This document shows positions 8,130 to 17,294 of a stretch of 64,000 bases of DNA, in pieces. Position numbers and translations under genes: made by a program. Source of the stretch: Rhizobium giardinii bv. giardinii H152 (GTDB taxonomy: Bacteria > Pseudomonadota > Alphaproteobacteria > Rhizobiales > Rhizobiaceae). How positions within the stretch are numbered: position 1 is the first letter of the stretch; every line of letters starts with the position of its first letter. The stretch is from NCBI RefSeq assembly GCF_000379605.1, contig NZ_KB902724.1:62001-126000 (forward strand), in the 5' to 3' direction. The notes beneath the pieces were generated by a model, which made no database searches, had not been told where the DNA came from, and saw only the letters and a program-made list of their open reading frames with translations.

Positions 8130-9181
8130 CGCTTGCGGCGGCCGGGCAACCCGTGGCGGCCGAGGGCCGGTGGTGGTCGCGTCTTGCGCTTGCCACGCTG
8201 GCGCTCGCCGCGCTCGCCTTCATGATCAGTCTCGCCGTTTCGATCGGCGAGATTCCCATTCCGCTCGCAACAACCGCCAAGGCGGTGGCCAATCGGATTT
8301 TCGGGGCGTCATTCGAACTCAGCCGCATCCATGAGGGCATCGTCTGGGACTATCGGCTGAGCCGCGCCCTGCTTGCCGCGAGTTGCGGGGCGGCGCTTGC
8401 GCTGTCGGGCGCGATCCTGCAGGCGCTGCTGCGCAATCCGCTGGCCGAACCCTATGTGCTCGGCATTTCCGCAGGCGCCTCCACTGGCGCGGTCGCGGTG
8501 ATGATCCTTGGGCTCGGCTACGGTGTTCTGACGCTCTCGGGCGGTGCTTTCCTCGGCGCCGTCCTTGCCTTCGTTCTGGTCTCGGCTCTGGCCGCCGGCG
8601 CCGGCGGAGGGGCGGACCGGATCATCCTCGCCGGTGTCGCGGGCTCGCAGCTTTTCACTGCGCTGACCTCCTACATCGTCACCACATCGGCTAACGCCGA
8701 GCAGGCGCGCGGCGTCATGTTCTGGTTGCTCGGCAGCCTGGCCGGCGTGCGCTGGCCGGACGTTTATCTCGCGGCACCCGTCGCTCTCGCCGGTTTTGCC
8801 GTCGCGATGTTCCATGCCCGTGCGTTGGACGCGTTCACCTTCGGGGTCGACGCGGCGGCGGCCCTGGGCATTGCGGTCAACCGCGTCCGCACGATCCTTC
8901 TGGGCGCAACGGCGCTGATGACAGCGGCCATGGTGAGCATCGTCGGCTCGATCGGCTTTGTCGGACTGGTCATTCCGCATGCGGCACGGTTCGTCGTCGG
9001 TCCTGCGCATGGCCGTCTTCTGCCGGCATCGGCATTGATCGGCGCGCTCTTCATGGTCACCGCCGATATCGTATCGCGCATCATCGTTCCGCAGCAGATC
9101 CTGCCGATCGGGGTCGTCACCGCGCTGTTTGGCGCGCCGGCCTTCGCGATCATTCTTTACAAGGCGAGGAGACCGGTTTGA
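8126..9181 (+). CDS. btuC: FecCD-family permease, probable cobalamin transporter
   Basis: This 351-residue membrane protein of the FecCD/BtuC family has roughly ten hydrophobic helices, 'LALSGAILQALLRNPLAEPYVLGISAGAS' early on, and 'GSIGFVGLVIPHAARFVVGPAHGRLLP', the cytoplasmic-loop signature that contacts the ATPase. The GTG at 8126 overlaps the TGA of the binding-protein gene. It would form the inner-membrane channel of the B12 importer. The 3' end overlaps the ATPase start. Confidence 0.88.
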   Translation: MTLAAAGQPVAAEGRWWSRLALATLALAALAFMISLAVSIGEIPIPLATTAKAVANRIFGASFELSRIHEGIVWDYRLSRALLAASCGAALALSGAILQALLRNPLAEPYVLGISAGASTGAVAVMILGLGYGVLTLSGGAFLGAVLAFVLVSALAAGAGGGADRIILAGVAGSQLFTALTSYIVTTSANAEQARGVMFWLLGSLAGVRWPDVYLAAPVALAGFAVAMFHARALDAFTFGVDAAAALGIAVNRVRTILLGATALMTAAMVSIVGSIGFVGLVIPHAARFVVGPAHGRLLPASALIGALFMVTADIVSRIIVPQQILPIGVVTALFGAPAFAIILYKARRPV

Positions 9182-9942
9182 GCATTTCCGTCCATGACGT
9201 CCATTGGTCGGCCGGCGGCGCAATGATCGTCGACGGCATCAGCATCGAGGTGGCGCCCGGCAGCACGCTCGGCCTGCTTGGACCGAACGGTTCGGGAAAA
9301 TCCAGCCTGCTGCGTCTCATCTGCAGGCTGCGGAACGTCAAGAGCGGCGTCGTTTCGCTGGGAAACACAGATATAGCCGCAATGTCCCGTCTCGACATCG
9401 CCCGGCGCGTCGCCTTCGTCGAGCAGCAGGCAACGACCGACGCCCAGGTCACCGTTCTTGACGTGGTCCGGCTGGGGCGAACGCCGCATCGTGGCCCGCT
9501 CTCGCCCTGGGGTGTCGCTGACGACGCGGCGGTCTATGCCGCTCTTTGCCATGTCGGTATGCCCGGCCGGGCCGGACAACTCTGGCACACTTTGTCCGGC
9601 GGCGAGCGCCAGCGCGTGCACATCGCACGCGCACTCGCCCAGACACCGAGCGAACTGCTGCTTGACGAGCCGACGAACCATCTCGATATCCAGCATCAAC
9701 TGGAAATCCTAGGGCTGGTGGCCCGGCTGCCGGTGACCAGCATCGTCGCGTTGCACGATCTGAATCTGGCGGCGATGTTCTGCGACAGTCTTGCCGTCCT
9801 GCACCGGGGCAAGGTCGTGGCCGCCGGCGCGCCGGAAGATATTCTCACAGAAAGGCTCATAGCCGAGGTTTTTGGCGTGCGTGCGCATATCGAGCGCTCG
9901 GCCTATCATGGCCGCTGCCATGTTCAGTACCGTACGCTCTGA
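9178..9942 (+). CDS. btuD: ABC transporter ATP-binding protein, probable cobalamin importer
   Basis: This 254-residue ATPase of the FepC/BtuD class has Walker A GPNGSGKSS (~residues 38-46), signature LSGGERQR (~140-147), Walker B LLLDEPTNHLD (~159-169) and the H-loop histidine in 'IVALHDLNLAA'. Translation probably begins at the TTG at 9178, which overlaps the permease TGA, since no suitable ATG lies near. It completes the riboswitch-controlled BtuFCD-like operon. Confidence 0.88.
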   Translation: MSISVHDVHWSAGGAMIVDGISIEVAPGSTLGLLGPNGSGKSSLLRLICRLRNVKSGVVSLGNTDIAAMSRLDIARRVAFVEQQATTDAQVTVLDVVRLGRTPHRGPLSPWGVADDAAVYAALCHVGMPGRAGQLWHTLSGGERQRVHIARALAQTPSELLLDEPTNHLDIQHQLEILGLVARLPVTSIVALHDLNLAAMFCDSLAVLHRGKVVAAGAPEDILTERLIAEVFGVRAHIERSAYHGRCHVQYRTL

Positions 9943-10123
9943 ATGCGGTGCAGATCAACATCCACATCTACGCAGCGCTCCGCCGAGCTACGATCCGATC
10001 TATCGTCAGCGCTGTTGTGGCCAGTGCCGATGCGACAGAGGCGACCGTGATCCCGATCGAGCCAAAAAGAGCGGCGCCTTGCGTTGCACTGAATGTCGCG
10101 ACAGATACCCCGATTGCCACACT

Positions 10124-10690
10124 AGCGTTGTGGCCTCCGCTACCTATGGGTACACGGACGGCGATTCCACGAGAGCGAACATACTCAGCAACGGCGATTT
10201 CGCTAGCGACACGGTTTGGGTGAAGGGATCAGGCTGGACGATATCGGGCGGCAAGGCGAGCAGGGCTCTTGCCGCTGTATCTACCCTCCACCAGACGCTT
10301 GCCTTTGCTACCGGCGATGTCGTCAGATGTGCCTTCACGGTGACTTCCTACTCGGCGGGCAATGTGCGCCCTCGACTTGGGACCAATGGTGGCGCACCGA
10401 ACCGCGCGGCGAACGGCACCTATATGGACACCCTTGTCGCTGCTGGCGCGAGGGATTCGTTTGTATTGCGTGGCGACCCTGCCTTCGTCGGGTCTGTTGA
10501 TGATGCAATCGCATACAAGCAGACGCTGACCACGGCGCCACAGGGCATCTGGGGCAACTACGCCGTGCCGTTCAACGGCTCCGGCATCGCGGGAACGTCT
10601 TCCGGCCCCGGTGACTGTCACAATCATCTGACGCTCAAGAAAATCATTGACCTAGTCCTGGCCGCTTGCCGCGGCGCATTTGCATGGAGA
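10124..10690 (+). pseudogene. Phage tail-fibre C-terminal fragment
   Basis: An open frame without a credible start encodes a beta-rich module: 'ANILSNGDFASDTVWVKGSGW', 'ISGGKASR', then 'RAANGTYMDTL' and 'FVGSVDDAIAYKQT'. This pattern recurs at the ends of phage and prophage tail fibres, where it resembles carbohydrate-binding modules. The upstream 180 bases (9943-10123) follow the transporter stop and contain no recognisable coding signal. The N-terminal part of the fibre is missing, so this marks one edge of the degraded prophage. Confidence 0.5.
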
Positions 10691-10695
10691 CCAGC

Positions 10696-11511
10696 ATGGG
10701 CGATATCCGCAGTGCTTTCGATGCCGCCTTCCCAGATGGACCTAGTGGAGCCCCATCGCAGCCGGACAAGCCCGCCATCCGGCAGATCGGCACTACCATC
10801 GAAACAGCCGTTGAAGGTGCGGCCGCCGGCGAAGTACGCATGGAAACATGGGCAGCTCTTGCGGCTGTAGCCGGAACGCGTGCTGGGCAGCCTGCTGAAA
10901 TCCCCGAACACCGCGACTGGAACGCACACAACCCTGTTGCCGGTGGCACTGTACCAAATCCGGGATTTTATCGCTGGAGCATCTCTCCGGCGGGATGTGC
11001 GCCATCCACCGGGGGCGCAGCAGGGGCGCCGGCTCTGGCACAGCTTGATGCCTGCAAGTCGGCAACTGGATTCTACATGTCGACGCCTAAGTACATCTTC
11101 CGCATGGATGATTCGGTACATCTCCAAGCGCTGGATTATGCCGTTCTGGGCGAGTACCAGGCCAAGGCATGGCGCCGCATCAATTTCAACGTGCCACGTG
11201 GTGCGCTGGCCTTTGAATTCGACCTCCTACCGGAAGACAAAAACTACGGCTTTGAATATGCGGACGACAGTGCCTCAGCAACGATCTCGTCAGTCGCTAT
11301 CACCGGACCAGCCCAGGTGACGTTGACCCTGTCCAACACGCCGACCGGTGCGAACAAGAAGGTTCGCTACGCCTACACGGGCATCAACCTGGGTTCCGGC
11401 ACCCGATCGGGTGCGTGGGGCAACCTGCGCGACAGCGACACCGAACCGTCATTTCAAGATCCCGGCAGACTTTTGCGCAACTGCGTCAGCTTCGAAGAGG
11501 TAATTTCATGA
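10696..11511 (+). pseudogene. Phage tail fibre with SGNH-hydrolase end, internally deleted
   Basis: The frame is open for 271 codons but joins two pieces. The N-terminal half ends in 'GTVPNPGFYRWSISPAG', as in prophage tail fibres. The C-terminal half contains 'FRMDDSVHLQALDYAVLGEY', which fits the DxxH block (residues D-S-V-H) of SGNH hydrolases, followed by a beta domain ending 'GAWGNLRDSD'. The hydrolase's N-terminal GDS block and most of its fold are absent between ~11010 and ~11080. I infer a deletion that left the frame open. The start is the ATG at 10696 ('MGDIRSAFDAAFPDGPSG'). Confidence 0.6.
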
Positions 11512-12309
11512 CCCGCACTGTCCGTATTCCCAATTCAAACTTCACTCAGCCTGGCATGCCGATCGTTCGCACTTTCGCCGATCGCATCCGTGATTTGCCG
11601 AACCTGACCTCGTGGTTTAACGGTCTACCGGCCACGGTCGTGCGCGACCCTGACGACCGCCTTGTCACATGGAGGGATCGGTCGCCCGATATTCGCAAAA
11701 GCTCCGCCGGCCGACGCGGCTAATCCGCTGTTTGTCGCAAATGCCTACAATGGTCGCAACGCCATGCGGTTCGTGAAGTCGCGCGGCGATGCGATCAAAT
11801 GGAGCGGTCAGCGAGGCATCGGCAACGCACGCCTGACCTCCATCATCATCGCTTCCCTAACTCCGCAGAGCACAACCGCGCAGCATCTCCTGTCCGATAT
11901 TGAGCCAAAATTCAGGATGGAACGCGCTCTATGTAAAGAAGGAAGGTAGCGGATCGGTCTCACTCAATCTCTCGACTGGTGAGAGTGGCGCAGTCGGGAA
12001 AATAGTTGATATCACCAACTATATCGGCCGGCCCATTCTCATCATGACGGTGGTCGATGCCTTCTACGGAGCATTGAAGACCAGGATCAATACACAGCCT
12101 GTTTCGATTACCACAGGCGTCACCCCCGTCCTTACCGCGGCCGACGTAAATATCGGCGCGTCTGGCTACCCGACGTCCTGGCAGCGCTCGGTATCGATAT
12201 GGACCTGTTCGAGCTTATAACCATGCAGAACGATATCTTTGCTGCCGGCAACGAAGACCATCATGCGATGATCCTGGAATACGCCAAGGCGGCCTACGGT
12301 ATCGTGTAA
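11508..12309 (+). pseudogene. Phage LamG/lectin-like structural protein, frameshifted
   Basis: The ATG at 11508 overlaps the preceding TGA. The first frame reads 'MTRTVRIPNSNFTQPGMPIV' to about residue 60, then continuity jumps to a second frame ('PPADAANPLFVANAYNGRNAMRF'). It then jumps to a third ('GWNALYVKKEGSGSVSLNLS') and finally to a frame ending 'MQNDIFAAGNEDHHAMILEY' with TAA at 12307-12309. At least three frameshifts are needed to restore one protein of ~265 residues. The type is inferred from its beta-sandwich look and its place after the tail fibre. Confidence 0.55.
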
Positions 12310-12325
12310 AAAGAATGCGGCGTGG

Positions 12326-13360
12326 TTATCCTCGGAACTCGGACAGACGATCTCCGTATTCTTTTGTCAGTCCGAGACTATTTTTTTCGAGGAAACCAGT
12401 GAAAATATTCAGCCTATCTTTGTAAACGTTGATGAATGACGAATAATCAGTCCGTTGGGCATGCTCGAGCAGGGGGGATTCAAGTGAAAACTCCTCCGCT
12501 CCAATGGACGGAAGGGAAAAATAATCGGTCATTTCTCTTGTGCGGCTGTCAAACGTAATAAATAAAGATCGAACGCCGGCCAAAATTGCCGCCACATTGC
12601 CATGAAAGCGCAGGCCGAAACTGAAGTCGTATCGGCTGTTGTGGCGTACCCATGATTCCAGGTCAAAGAACAAATGCGTGTGACGATCAAACCATTGCCT
12701 AACCTGACTATCAGGCATTGACGCGGGGGTAAGCGGTAAAAGCGTCTGCTCGGAAAAACCGTGGCAGTGTGTTGCGATGTATTGCAGCATCTGGTGATCA
12801 GCGGGCTTCAGTTCCCCGTAGAAAGAACGATAGTTCGCTGTCGTAAATTCCGCGGATGGCTCTTTGGCTAGGAAATCCAAGTTATCGGCATAAAGGGGTA
12901 TTTGATACATCGAAGGGCATCCGATGACCTCGATGTTAGTTACGCCGTGACGCCTCAGTGTCTCCGCGGTGTATTCACCTCGAACCGCCAGCGTACACCG
13001 AGATTCAAGCTCCTTAAGCGCAAACAACATTTCCGGCTGCAACGTGAAGTCAGGGTTAAAACCGTCAGACTGTAGGCCCACGCTAATGGGTATGATCGGA
13101 CGGTTCTTGGCTATCTTGATGCGGTTTAATAGCCGATCAGATGGCTTGGTGCTCTCTTGAATCCAAATAAATTCTGTCGTGATGAATGCGTCGTAATCCT
13201 CCATCTTCCAGTCTTCCAACGACTGGATGATGTCGCAATCGATCGTTTTCTTGATCGCCTCAAAAAAAAGGATGTTGCCTGTGTTCCAGCCGATGGAATC
13301 GTACTTTTCACTTAAAGACGTGTAGTGGTTGTACGTATCAACGAAAAAACCGGCTTTCAT
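12326..13360 (-). CDS. Polysaccharide pyruvyl transferase family protein
   Basis: This 344-residue protein has the family's order of motifs: 'TGNILFFEAIK' near the start, 'IPISVGLQS' (~residues 90-98), 'RGEYTAETLRRHG' (~124-136), 'IGCPSMY' and the late 'FGLRFHGNVAAILAG' (~248-262). Members add ketal-linked pyruvate to sugars of surface polysaccharides. Its base composition is visibly more AT-rich than its neighbours and it sits, intact and reversed, between broken phage genes. It therefore looks like cargo of the prophage or a later insertion. GGGGTGGGG precedes the ATG. Confidence 0.8.
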   Translation of the reverse strand: MKAGFFVDTYNHYTSLSEKYDSIGWNTGNILFFEAIKKTIDCDIIQSLEDWKMEDYDAFITTEFIWIQESTKPSDRLLNRIKIAKNRPIIPISVGLQSDGFNPDFTLQPEMLFALKELESRCTLAVRGEYTAETLRRHGVTNIEVIGCPSMYQIPLYADNLDFLAKEPSAEFTTANYRSFYGELKPADHQMLQYIATHCHGFSEQTLLPLTPASMPDSQVRQWFDRHTHLFFDLESWVRHNSRYDFSFGLRFHGNVAAILAGVRSLFITFDSRTREMTDYFSLPSIGAEEFSLESPLLEHAQRTDYSSFINVYKDRLNIFTGFLEKNSLGLTKEYGDRLSEFRG

Positions 13361-13571
13361 TACCCCACCCCCTGATTATCGCATCTCGCCTACCATTAAG
13401 AGCCGCAAGCGTTCAACAACAAAACGCCAGCTTCTCACCCATCGCACCACAAGGACTCGAAGAACAAATGACCATCACCACCACGTCACCGCGTGGGCGC
13501 TCCTTCATGCGTGGGCATGAGGGCAATCCAGCCGATTGACCACAGCAAAGCTCGAACCAAAGGACATCATC

Positions 13572-14553
13572 ATGCTTGCCATCACTGCCGCGCAGGTGCG
13601 CGCGGCTGCGCTTTCGCGCGTCAACGACAGCAATCTGAATTCCGTCATCTCTCGCTCGACCGCTATGCCGACGATCTCGGCATGAACAAGCCGCATATCC
13701 TGGCGCAGTTCCTGCCGCAGCTGATGCATGAGGGCGGCGATTTCCGCTTCGACCGAGAGATCTGGGGGCCGACGCCGGCGCAGAAGGGCTATGACACCCG
13801 CACCGATATCGGCAACACCCCTGAGAAGGATGGCGATGGAATCTCTATCGCGGCCGCACCGCCATGCAGCTCACCGGCTAGAGCAACTACCGGCAGTTTC
13901 GCGACTGGTGCCGGCAGCGGAGCTATAACCCGCTGGATTTCGTTGCCTCGCCGGATCTCGTCAACACCGATCCGTGGGAGGGGCTGGTGCCGCTCTGGTA
14001 TTGGGAGAGCCGCAACCTCAACAAATGGGCGAACGAAGGCGACATCGAGACACTGACGAAGAAGATCAACGGCGGCAAGAACGGGCTTGCCGATCGTATC
14101 AATCGCTACGGCCGTGTTGCCCTTGTCCTGCTCGGCTATCGGGCCGACGGCGTGCGGCAGTTCCAGGCGGACCATCGACTCGAGGTAGATGGCGACGTGG
14201 GGCCGAAGACGCGCGCGGCGCTGCACCAGGCGCTTGTCGCGCTCGTGCCCGGCGAGGCGGAAAAGCCGGAGGTGAAAGCCGCTCCGGTCACCGAGGAGAA
14301 GACGGTCGTCGAGCAGAAGCCAGTCGTGCCGGATGATGTCGACACGCAGGTGAAGAACAAGACCAATCAGTCCGGCTGGCTGATCGGGATCGGCGGCTCG
14401 CTCACGACGGCGCTGACCGGGCTCTTTGGGCAGGATTGGCAGACGGTAGTTGCCGTGGGTGGCGTGTCGATCGTCGCACTCGTGCTTCTGCTTCTGCTAC
14501 GTCACCAGATCATCGCCGCGGTGAAGGACATTCGCGGGGCGGTGGAAGGATGA
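13572..14553 (+). pseudogene. Phage endolysin (GH19 chitinase-like) with peptidoglycan-binding and membrane parts, broken
   Basis: Translation starts with 'MLAITAAQVRAAALSRVND', typical of rhizobial prophage endolysins. It then needs a frameshift near 13650 to enter 'DLGMNKPHILAQFLPQLMHEGG' and 'EIWGPTPAQKGYDTRTDIGNTP'. A second shift near 13835 enters 'YRGRTAMQLTG', where an amber codon (13879-13881) interrupts before 'SNYRQFRDWC'. The remainder (GH19 end, a peptidoglycan-binding repeat with 'VDGDVGPKTRAAL', and two C-terminal hydrophobic segments) is open to the TGA at 14553. Two shifts plus one stop make the lysin inactive. Confidence 0.7.
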
Positions 14554-14825
14554 TCTCGCGCGGTTCTGCCTTCCTAGGCGGCGTTGTCGGGATCGCCCTG
14601 GCCGTTGCCGCCGTCATCGTCATCAACGCGCTCTGGCTGCTGCCTGCCGCCCGCACCGAAGGGCGCAATCGGCTTATCGTCGACCAGGCTGTGCAATCTC
14701 AAAAAGAAGAACTGGAAAGGAAAGGTGACGATGCGAAACTTCAGCGTCTGTCTGATTATGATCTGTGTATTGCCTATCTTGGCAGGGTGCCCGAGTGCGA
14801 CAGTCTCCGGCTGCAGCCCGTTTGA
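14550..14825 (+). CDS. Rz-like inner-membrane spanin
   Basis: This 91-residue protein has one N-terminal membrane segment (residues ~8-30) followed by a charged helix rich in Q, E and K ('VDQAVQSQKEELERKGDDAK'), the layout of phage i-spanins that bridge the envelope during lysis. The ATG overlaps the endolysin TGA. Its second half contains, in another frame, the start of a small lipoprotein gene, the classic nested Rz/Rz1 arrangement. Sequence identity with known Rz proteins cannot be judged here. Confidence 0.6.
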   Translation: MISRGSAFLGGVVGIALAVAAVIVINALWLLPAARTEGRNRLIVDQAVQSQKEELERKGDDAKLQRLSDYDLCIAYLGRVPECDSLRLQPV

Positions 14826-14940
14826 GAAGAATAATCTTTCGCCGGCCGGCACGGTCGCTCTGCTTCAGGCGGACCGTCCCGGCGCCGAGCGAGTAATAGG
14901 CAATGACAGGGCAGGTACGCGGAAGGGATGCTGGGAATGA
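14731..14940 (+). CDS. Rz1-like outer-membrane lipoprotein spanin, nested in the Rz-like gene
   Basis: This is a 69-residue lipoprotein. Its signal peptide ends in the lipobox LAGC (~residues 16-19), and a short polar tail ends 'RKGCWE'. The ATG at 14731 is preceded by AAGGAAAGG and lies inside the Rz-like gene in a different frame, running past its stop. Nested or overlapping outer-membrane spanins are characteristic of phage lysis cassettes. Its TGA overlaps the next gene's ATG. Confidence 0.6.
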   Translation: MRNFSVCLIMICVLPILAGCPSATVSGCSPFEKNNLSPAGTVALLQADRPGAERVIGNDRAGTRKGCWE

Positions 14941-15273
14941 CTGAGTATGCCGTGCATGAAAAGCTCGGGGCGCTGCTAGCCGAGGTCAAGAACCTTCGCG
15001 AGGACTTCCGGAGATCCGACGACAAATCGGATGCCAGCCGAGCATCGGTGCATCGCCGGATGGATGATCTGGTCGACCGCGTAGGCAAGGTCGAAGGCTC
15101 CGTTGTCCAAGTGAGCGAGGACGTCAACGAAATGAAGCCGGTGACCGACGACGTGCGGAAATGGAAGCTGATGGGGATGAGGCGCCCTTGCGGTCGTCGG
15201 TCTCGGCGCCACGGCCCTTGGGGTCAGCATCGCCGGCTTCTTTGAGCAGCTATCGAGATTTTTCAGGCGCTGA
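14937..15273 (+). pseudogene. DUF1515 family protein with late frameshift
   Basis: The gene starts at 14937 (overlap with the lipoprotein stop) and encodes a coiled-coil region, 'RMDDLVDRVGKVEGSV', typical of the rhizobial phage family DUF1515. Near 15177 the frame shifts. The alternative frame continues as a membrane helix ('ALAVVGLGATALGVSIAGFF') to TGA at 15271-15273, which is where the family normally ends. In the unshifted frame it finishes with an unrelated arginine-rich tail at 15245. The role in the phage is unknown. Confidence 0.65.
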
Positions 15274-15410
15274 TCTGCCCAACCGAGGTCACAGCGTATG
15301 TCGTTGTCCGTGGGAGAGTGATAGCCGCATTCCGGAACCTTTAAGCATATTCGCAGTTCCGAATATGCCGCTATATATCGAGTGCGGAAATTTCATCACG
15401 TAACTCTTTT

Positions 15411-15436
15411 GGCCCGCTGTTAAACAGCGGCGGGCC
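15411..15436. other. GC-rich hairpin
   Basis: GGCCCGCTGTT and AACAGCGGCGGGCC form an imperfect stem-loop between the DUF1515 remnant and the small reverse gene. There is no U-run on either side, so it is a weak terminator candidate. Confidence 0.3.
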
Positions 15437-15471
15437 CCCTCATCACATGACAATCCCCTCTGACCGGTCTG

Positions 15472-15678
15472 CTATTTCCCCCAAAGGATAAGCTCAATCG
15501 CGATCGGGCGCGTGATGAGTTCCTGTTCGTCCGTCACTCCGTTCTGGAACAGTTCGATGAGCTGACTGGCGACCATCTCCGCTTCCGAGCTGTCGGATCG
15601 AATGTTCAGATCCTTGCAGCGAGCATTGATCGCTCGGCGCAATATTTCCATGTCCTCTGAATCAAGAAAGTCGAACAT
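15472..15678 (-). CDS. Small hypothetical protein
   Basis: A 68-residue acidic, mostly helical protein ('MFDFLDSEDMEILRRAINAR' at the start). I do not recognise a domain; short rhizobial proteins of this style are common. The ATG at 15678 is preferred over an upstream TTG because GGGGAGTGG precedes it. It reads against the phage genes. Confidence 0.5.
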   Translation of the reverse strand: MFDFLDSEDMEILRRAINARCKDLNIRSDSSEAEMVASQLIELFQNGVTDEQELITRPIAIELILWGK

Positions 15679-15792
15679 GTTTCCACTCCCCAGCGAAACC
15701 AAGTGACTGCTAAAATATTGGGAGTGTTTTTCGGCATCGCAAGAGATGGACGCCGGCCCCTCGGATAAAATGTAATGAAACAAGTTAGACGC

Positions 15793-15819
15793 AAAAAGCC
15801 CGGCCGGAGCCGGGCTTTT
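15793..15819. terminator. Bidirectional rho-independent terminator
   Basis: AAAAGCCCGGC, a CGGA loop and GCCGGGCTTTT make a perfect stem flanked by A and T runs. It lies between the reverse-strand ligase fragment and the small hypothetical gene and would terminate in either direction. Confidence 0.75.
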
Positions 15820-15831
15820 GACTGTGAGGGT

Positions 15832-16090
15832 CAGAATAAAGATTCAAGCTGCGTCGCTGCGCCGACGCGGCCCTCCAGTAGCGGTTCGAGCAGTCGTCGG
15901 CGTTGCGCTGGGGAAGCCGGCGCATATCGCGGCCGTCGAGATAGAGCACGTCGACGGCATAGAGGATGATCTCGTCGGATTCGTGCGTGGCTGGCCGGCG
16001 GCCGAGCGCGCTGCAGAAGCCCGAAATCGGAACGGCCCTGGTCGTCTAGCACGACGGCTTCACCAATCGCACGTACATAAATGACCTCCT
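15832..16090 (-). pseudogene. Fragment of an ATP-dependent DNA ligase (LigD type)
   Basis: On the reverse strand the stretch 'IGEAVVLDDQGRSDFGLLQR' matches the adenylation-domain segment of LigD-type ligases (normally DGEAVVLD..GRSDF..LQ). A frameshift then leads to 'THESDEIILYAVDVLYLDGR', the next conserved block, and a second shift back gives 'EPLLEGRVGAATQLE'. Only about 80 residues remain; catalytic lysine and C-terminal regions are absent. It is a dead fragment of a gene unrelated to phage structure. Confidence 0.6.
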
Positions 16091-16127
16091 CGGGAAAGTC
16101 ACGGGTAAGGTAGAAACAGCCGACGAA

Positions 16128-16625
16128 ATGGTGACTCTCCTGAAGTCTCTCCTAGACGCGGACTGGACGGATACTATAATCGAGGTGTCCGCATCCGATC
16201 CGAACTACATTATTGTCAAATCTGACCCTGCAATAGACAGGAAAGCGGGTCCGAGCACCAGTATAGGGTTATCCAATATTGTCGTCAGTATCGAACCGAT
16301 TCCGGTTGTGAACTTCCTCAATATTGATATTGAGCAGAACCCTGACTTGATCGACCACTATATCAGCTACATGGAAGTGTCCTCCCAGCGCGTAGTCGAG
16401 GGAGCCTCGGTCCTCGGCGCTAGTTCGAAGCGTATCGAGATGCAGACCGAGTTCACCACCAAGATGCTTTCCACAATCGAGAAAGGCATCGGTCGCCTTG
16501 TCGACGCGGATATGAACGAAGCCTCCACACGATTGAAGGCGTTGGAGGCGCAGCAGCAACTGACGTTCCAGGCGTTATCTATTGCCAACGCAAATGCGGA
16601 AGACGTCATACAACTATTCCGTTGA
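16128..16625 (+). pseudogene. Truncated flagellin (C-terminal domain only)
   Basis: From about residue 85 the protein follows the flagellin C-terminal D0/D1 helix: 'LGASSKRIEMQTEFTTKML', 'IEKGIGRLVDADMNEASTRL' and 'QQQLTFQALSIANANAEDV', ending in 'LFR'. The conserved N-terminal flagellin helix is completely absent. The first ~80 residues ('MVTLLKSLLDADW') could be part of a variable domain or unrelated sequence. With only one half of the coiled-coil it cannot polymerise normally. The frame is intact (165 codons from ATG). Confidence 0.65.
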
Positions 16626-16865
16626 TCATCCGATCCTCGTAACGTCGTTGACGGACCAGACTGCGCGACCCGGGATGCTCTAACGATCCAGATCGTCGCG
16701 ATACCAGAACTTTCGCCTGGTGTTAACTACTCTCGGGGCAGAGTAGACAGTCCCAACGCGCTCGAGGAAATCCTCCACATGCTTCGCCGCAATAACCGGC
16801 GGCGCGATCGACCGACATTTTCGGCGGCCAGCTTCCGCTTGGGATTGATGCTAGACGGCACTCTG

Positions 16866-17294
16866 TCACTCCCTCACCTTCATCAGCATACTCAAAGCTC
16901 GGCGGTATTTTTGCGCGCGGGCTCTGGAATTTGCATCATCCGGAAGGGGCCGGCTCGGATCGAGGTTGTCTCGAAGGTCGGCAATCTTCACCGCCTGGGC
17001 AATCGAGTTCGCCGCTACGCGGCGAATGAAGTCGAAATAGTCCTCGCCGTTGCGACGGGTGAGGGCGGCGATAGCCGTCACGATATCCGGCTTGAAGCCA
17101 TGCACCCAATATAGATCATCGCAGGAGACGTCAGTGTCCTCGACAACGTCGTGCAAGACAGCCACGATTCGCTCGTCCGTGATCGCCATGGCTAGCATCA
17201 CGCGGAGCGGATGAAGGATGTAGGGCTGTCCGCCCTTGTCGACTTGGCCGGCGTGGGCCTCGGTGGCGAGCTTGATTGCGTTGTCGAGGTTCAT
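16866..17294 (-). CDS. HD-domain (RelA/SpoT hydrolase-like) small protein
   Basis: This 142-residue single-domain protein has the metal-binding pattern of RelA/SpoT-type HD hydrolases: 'AGQVDKGGQPYILHPLRV' with the first histidine, 'AVLHDVVEDTDVS' with the HD pair, and a later 'VKIADLRDNL' with the aspartate. It could hydrolyse (p)ppGpp or related nucleotides, as small alarmone hydrolases do, but the substrate is not shown. Its start overlaps the stop of the DUF1643 gene, so the two are co-transcribed. Confidence 0.75.
   Translation of the reverse strand: MNLDNAIKLATEAHAGQVDKGGQPYILHPLRVMLAMAITDERIVAVLHDVVEDTDVSCDDLYWVHGFKPDIVTAIAALTRRNGEDYFDFIRRVAANSIAQAVKIADLRDNLDPSRPLPDDANSRARAQKYRRALSMLMKVRE

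Noticed and set aside
9943..10123. Possible attachment site or gene at the prophage edge
   Set aside because: No tRNA or direct repeat could be matched by eye and no coding signal is convincing.
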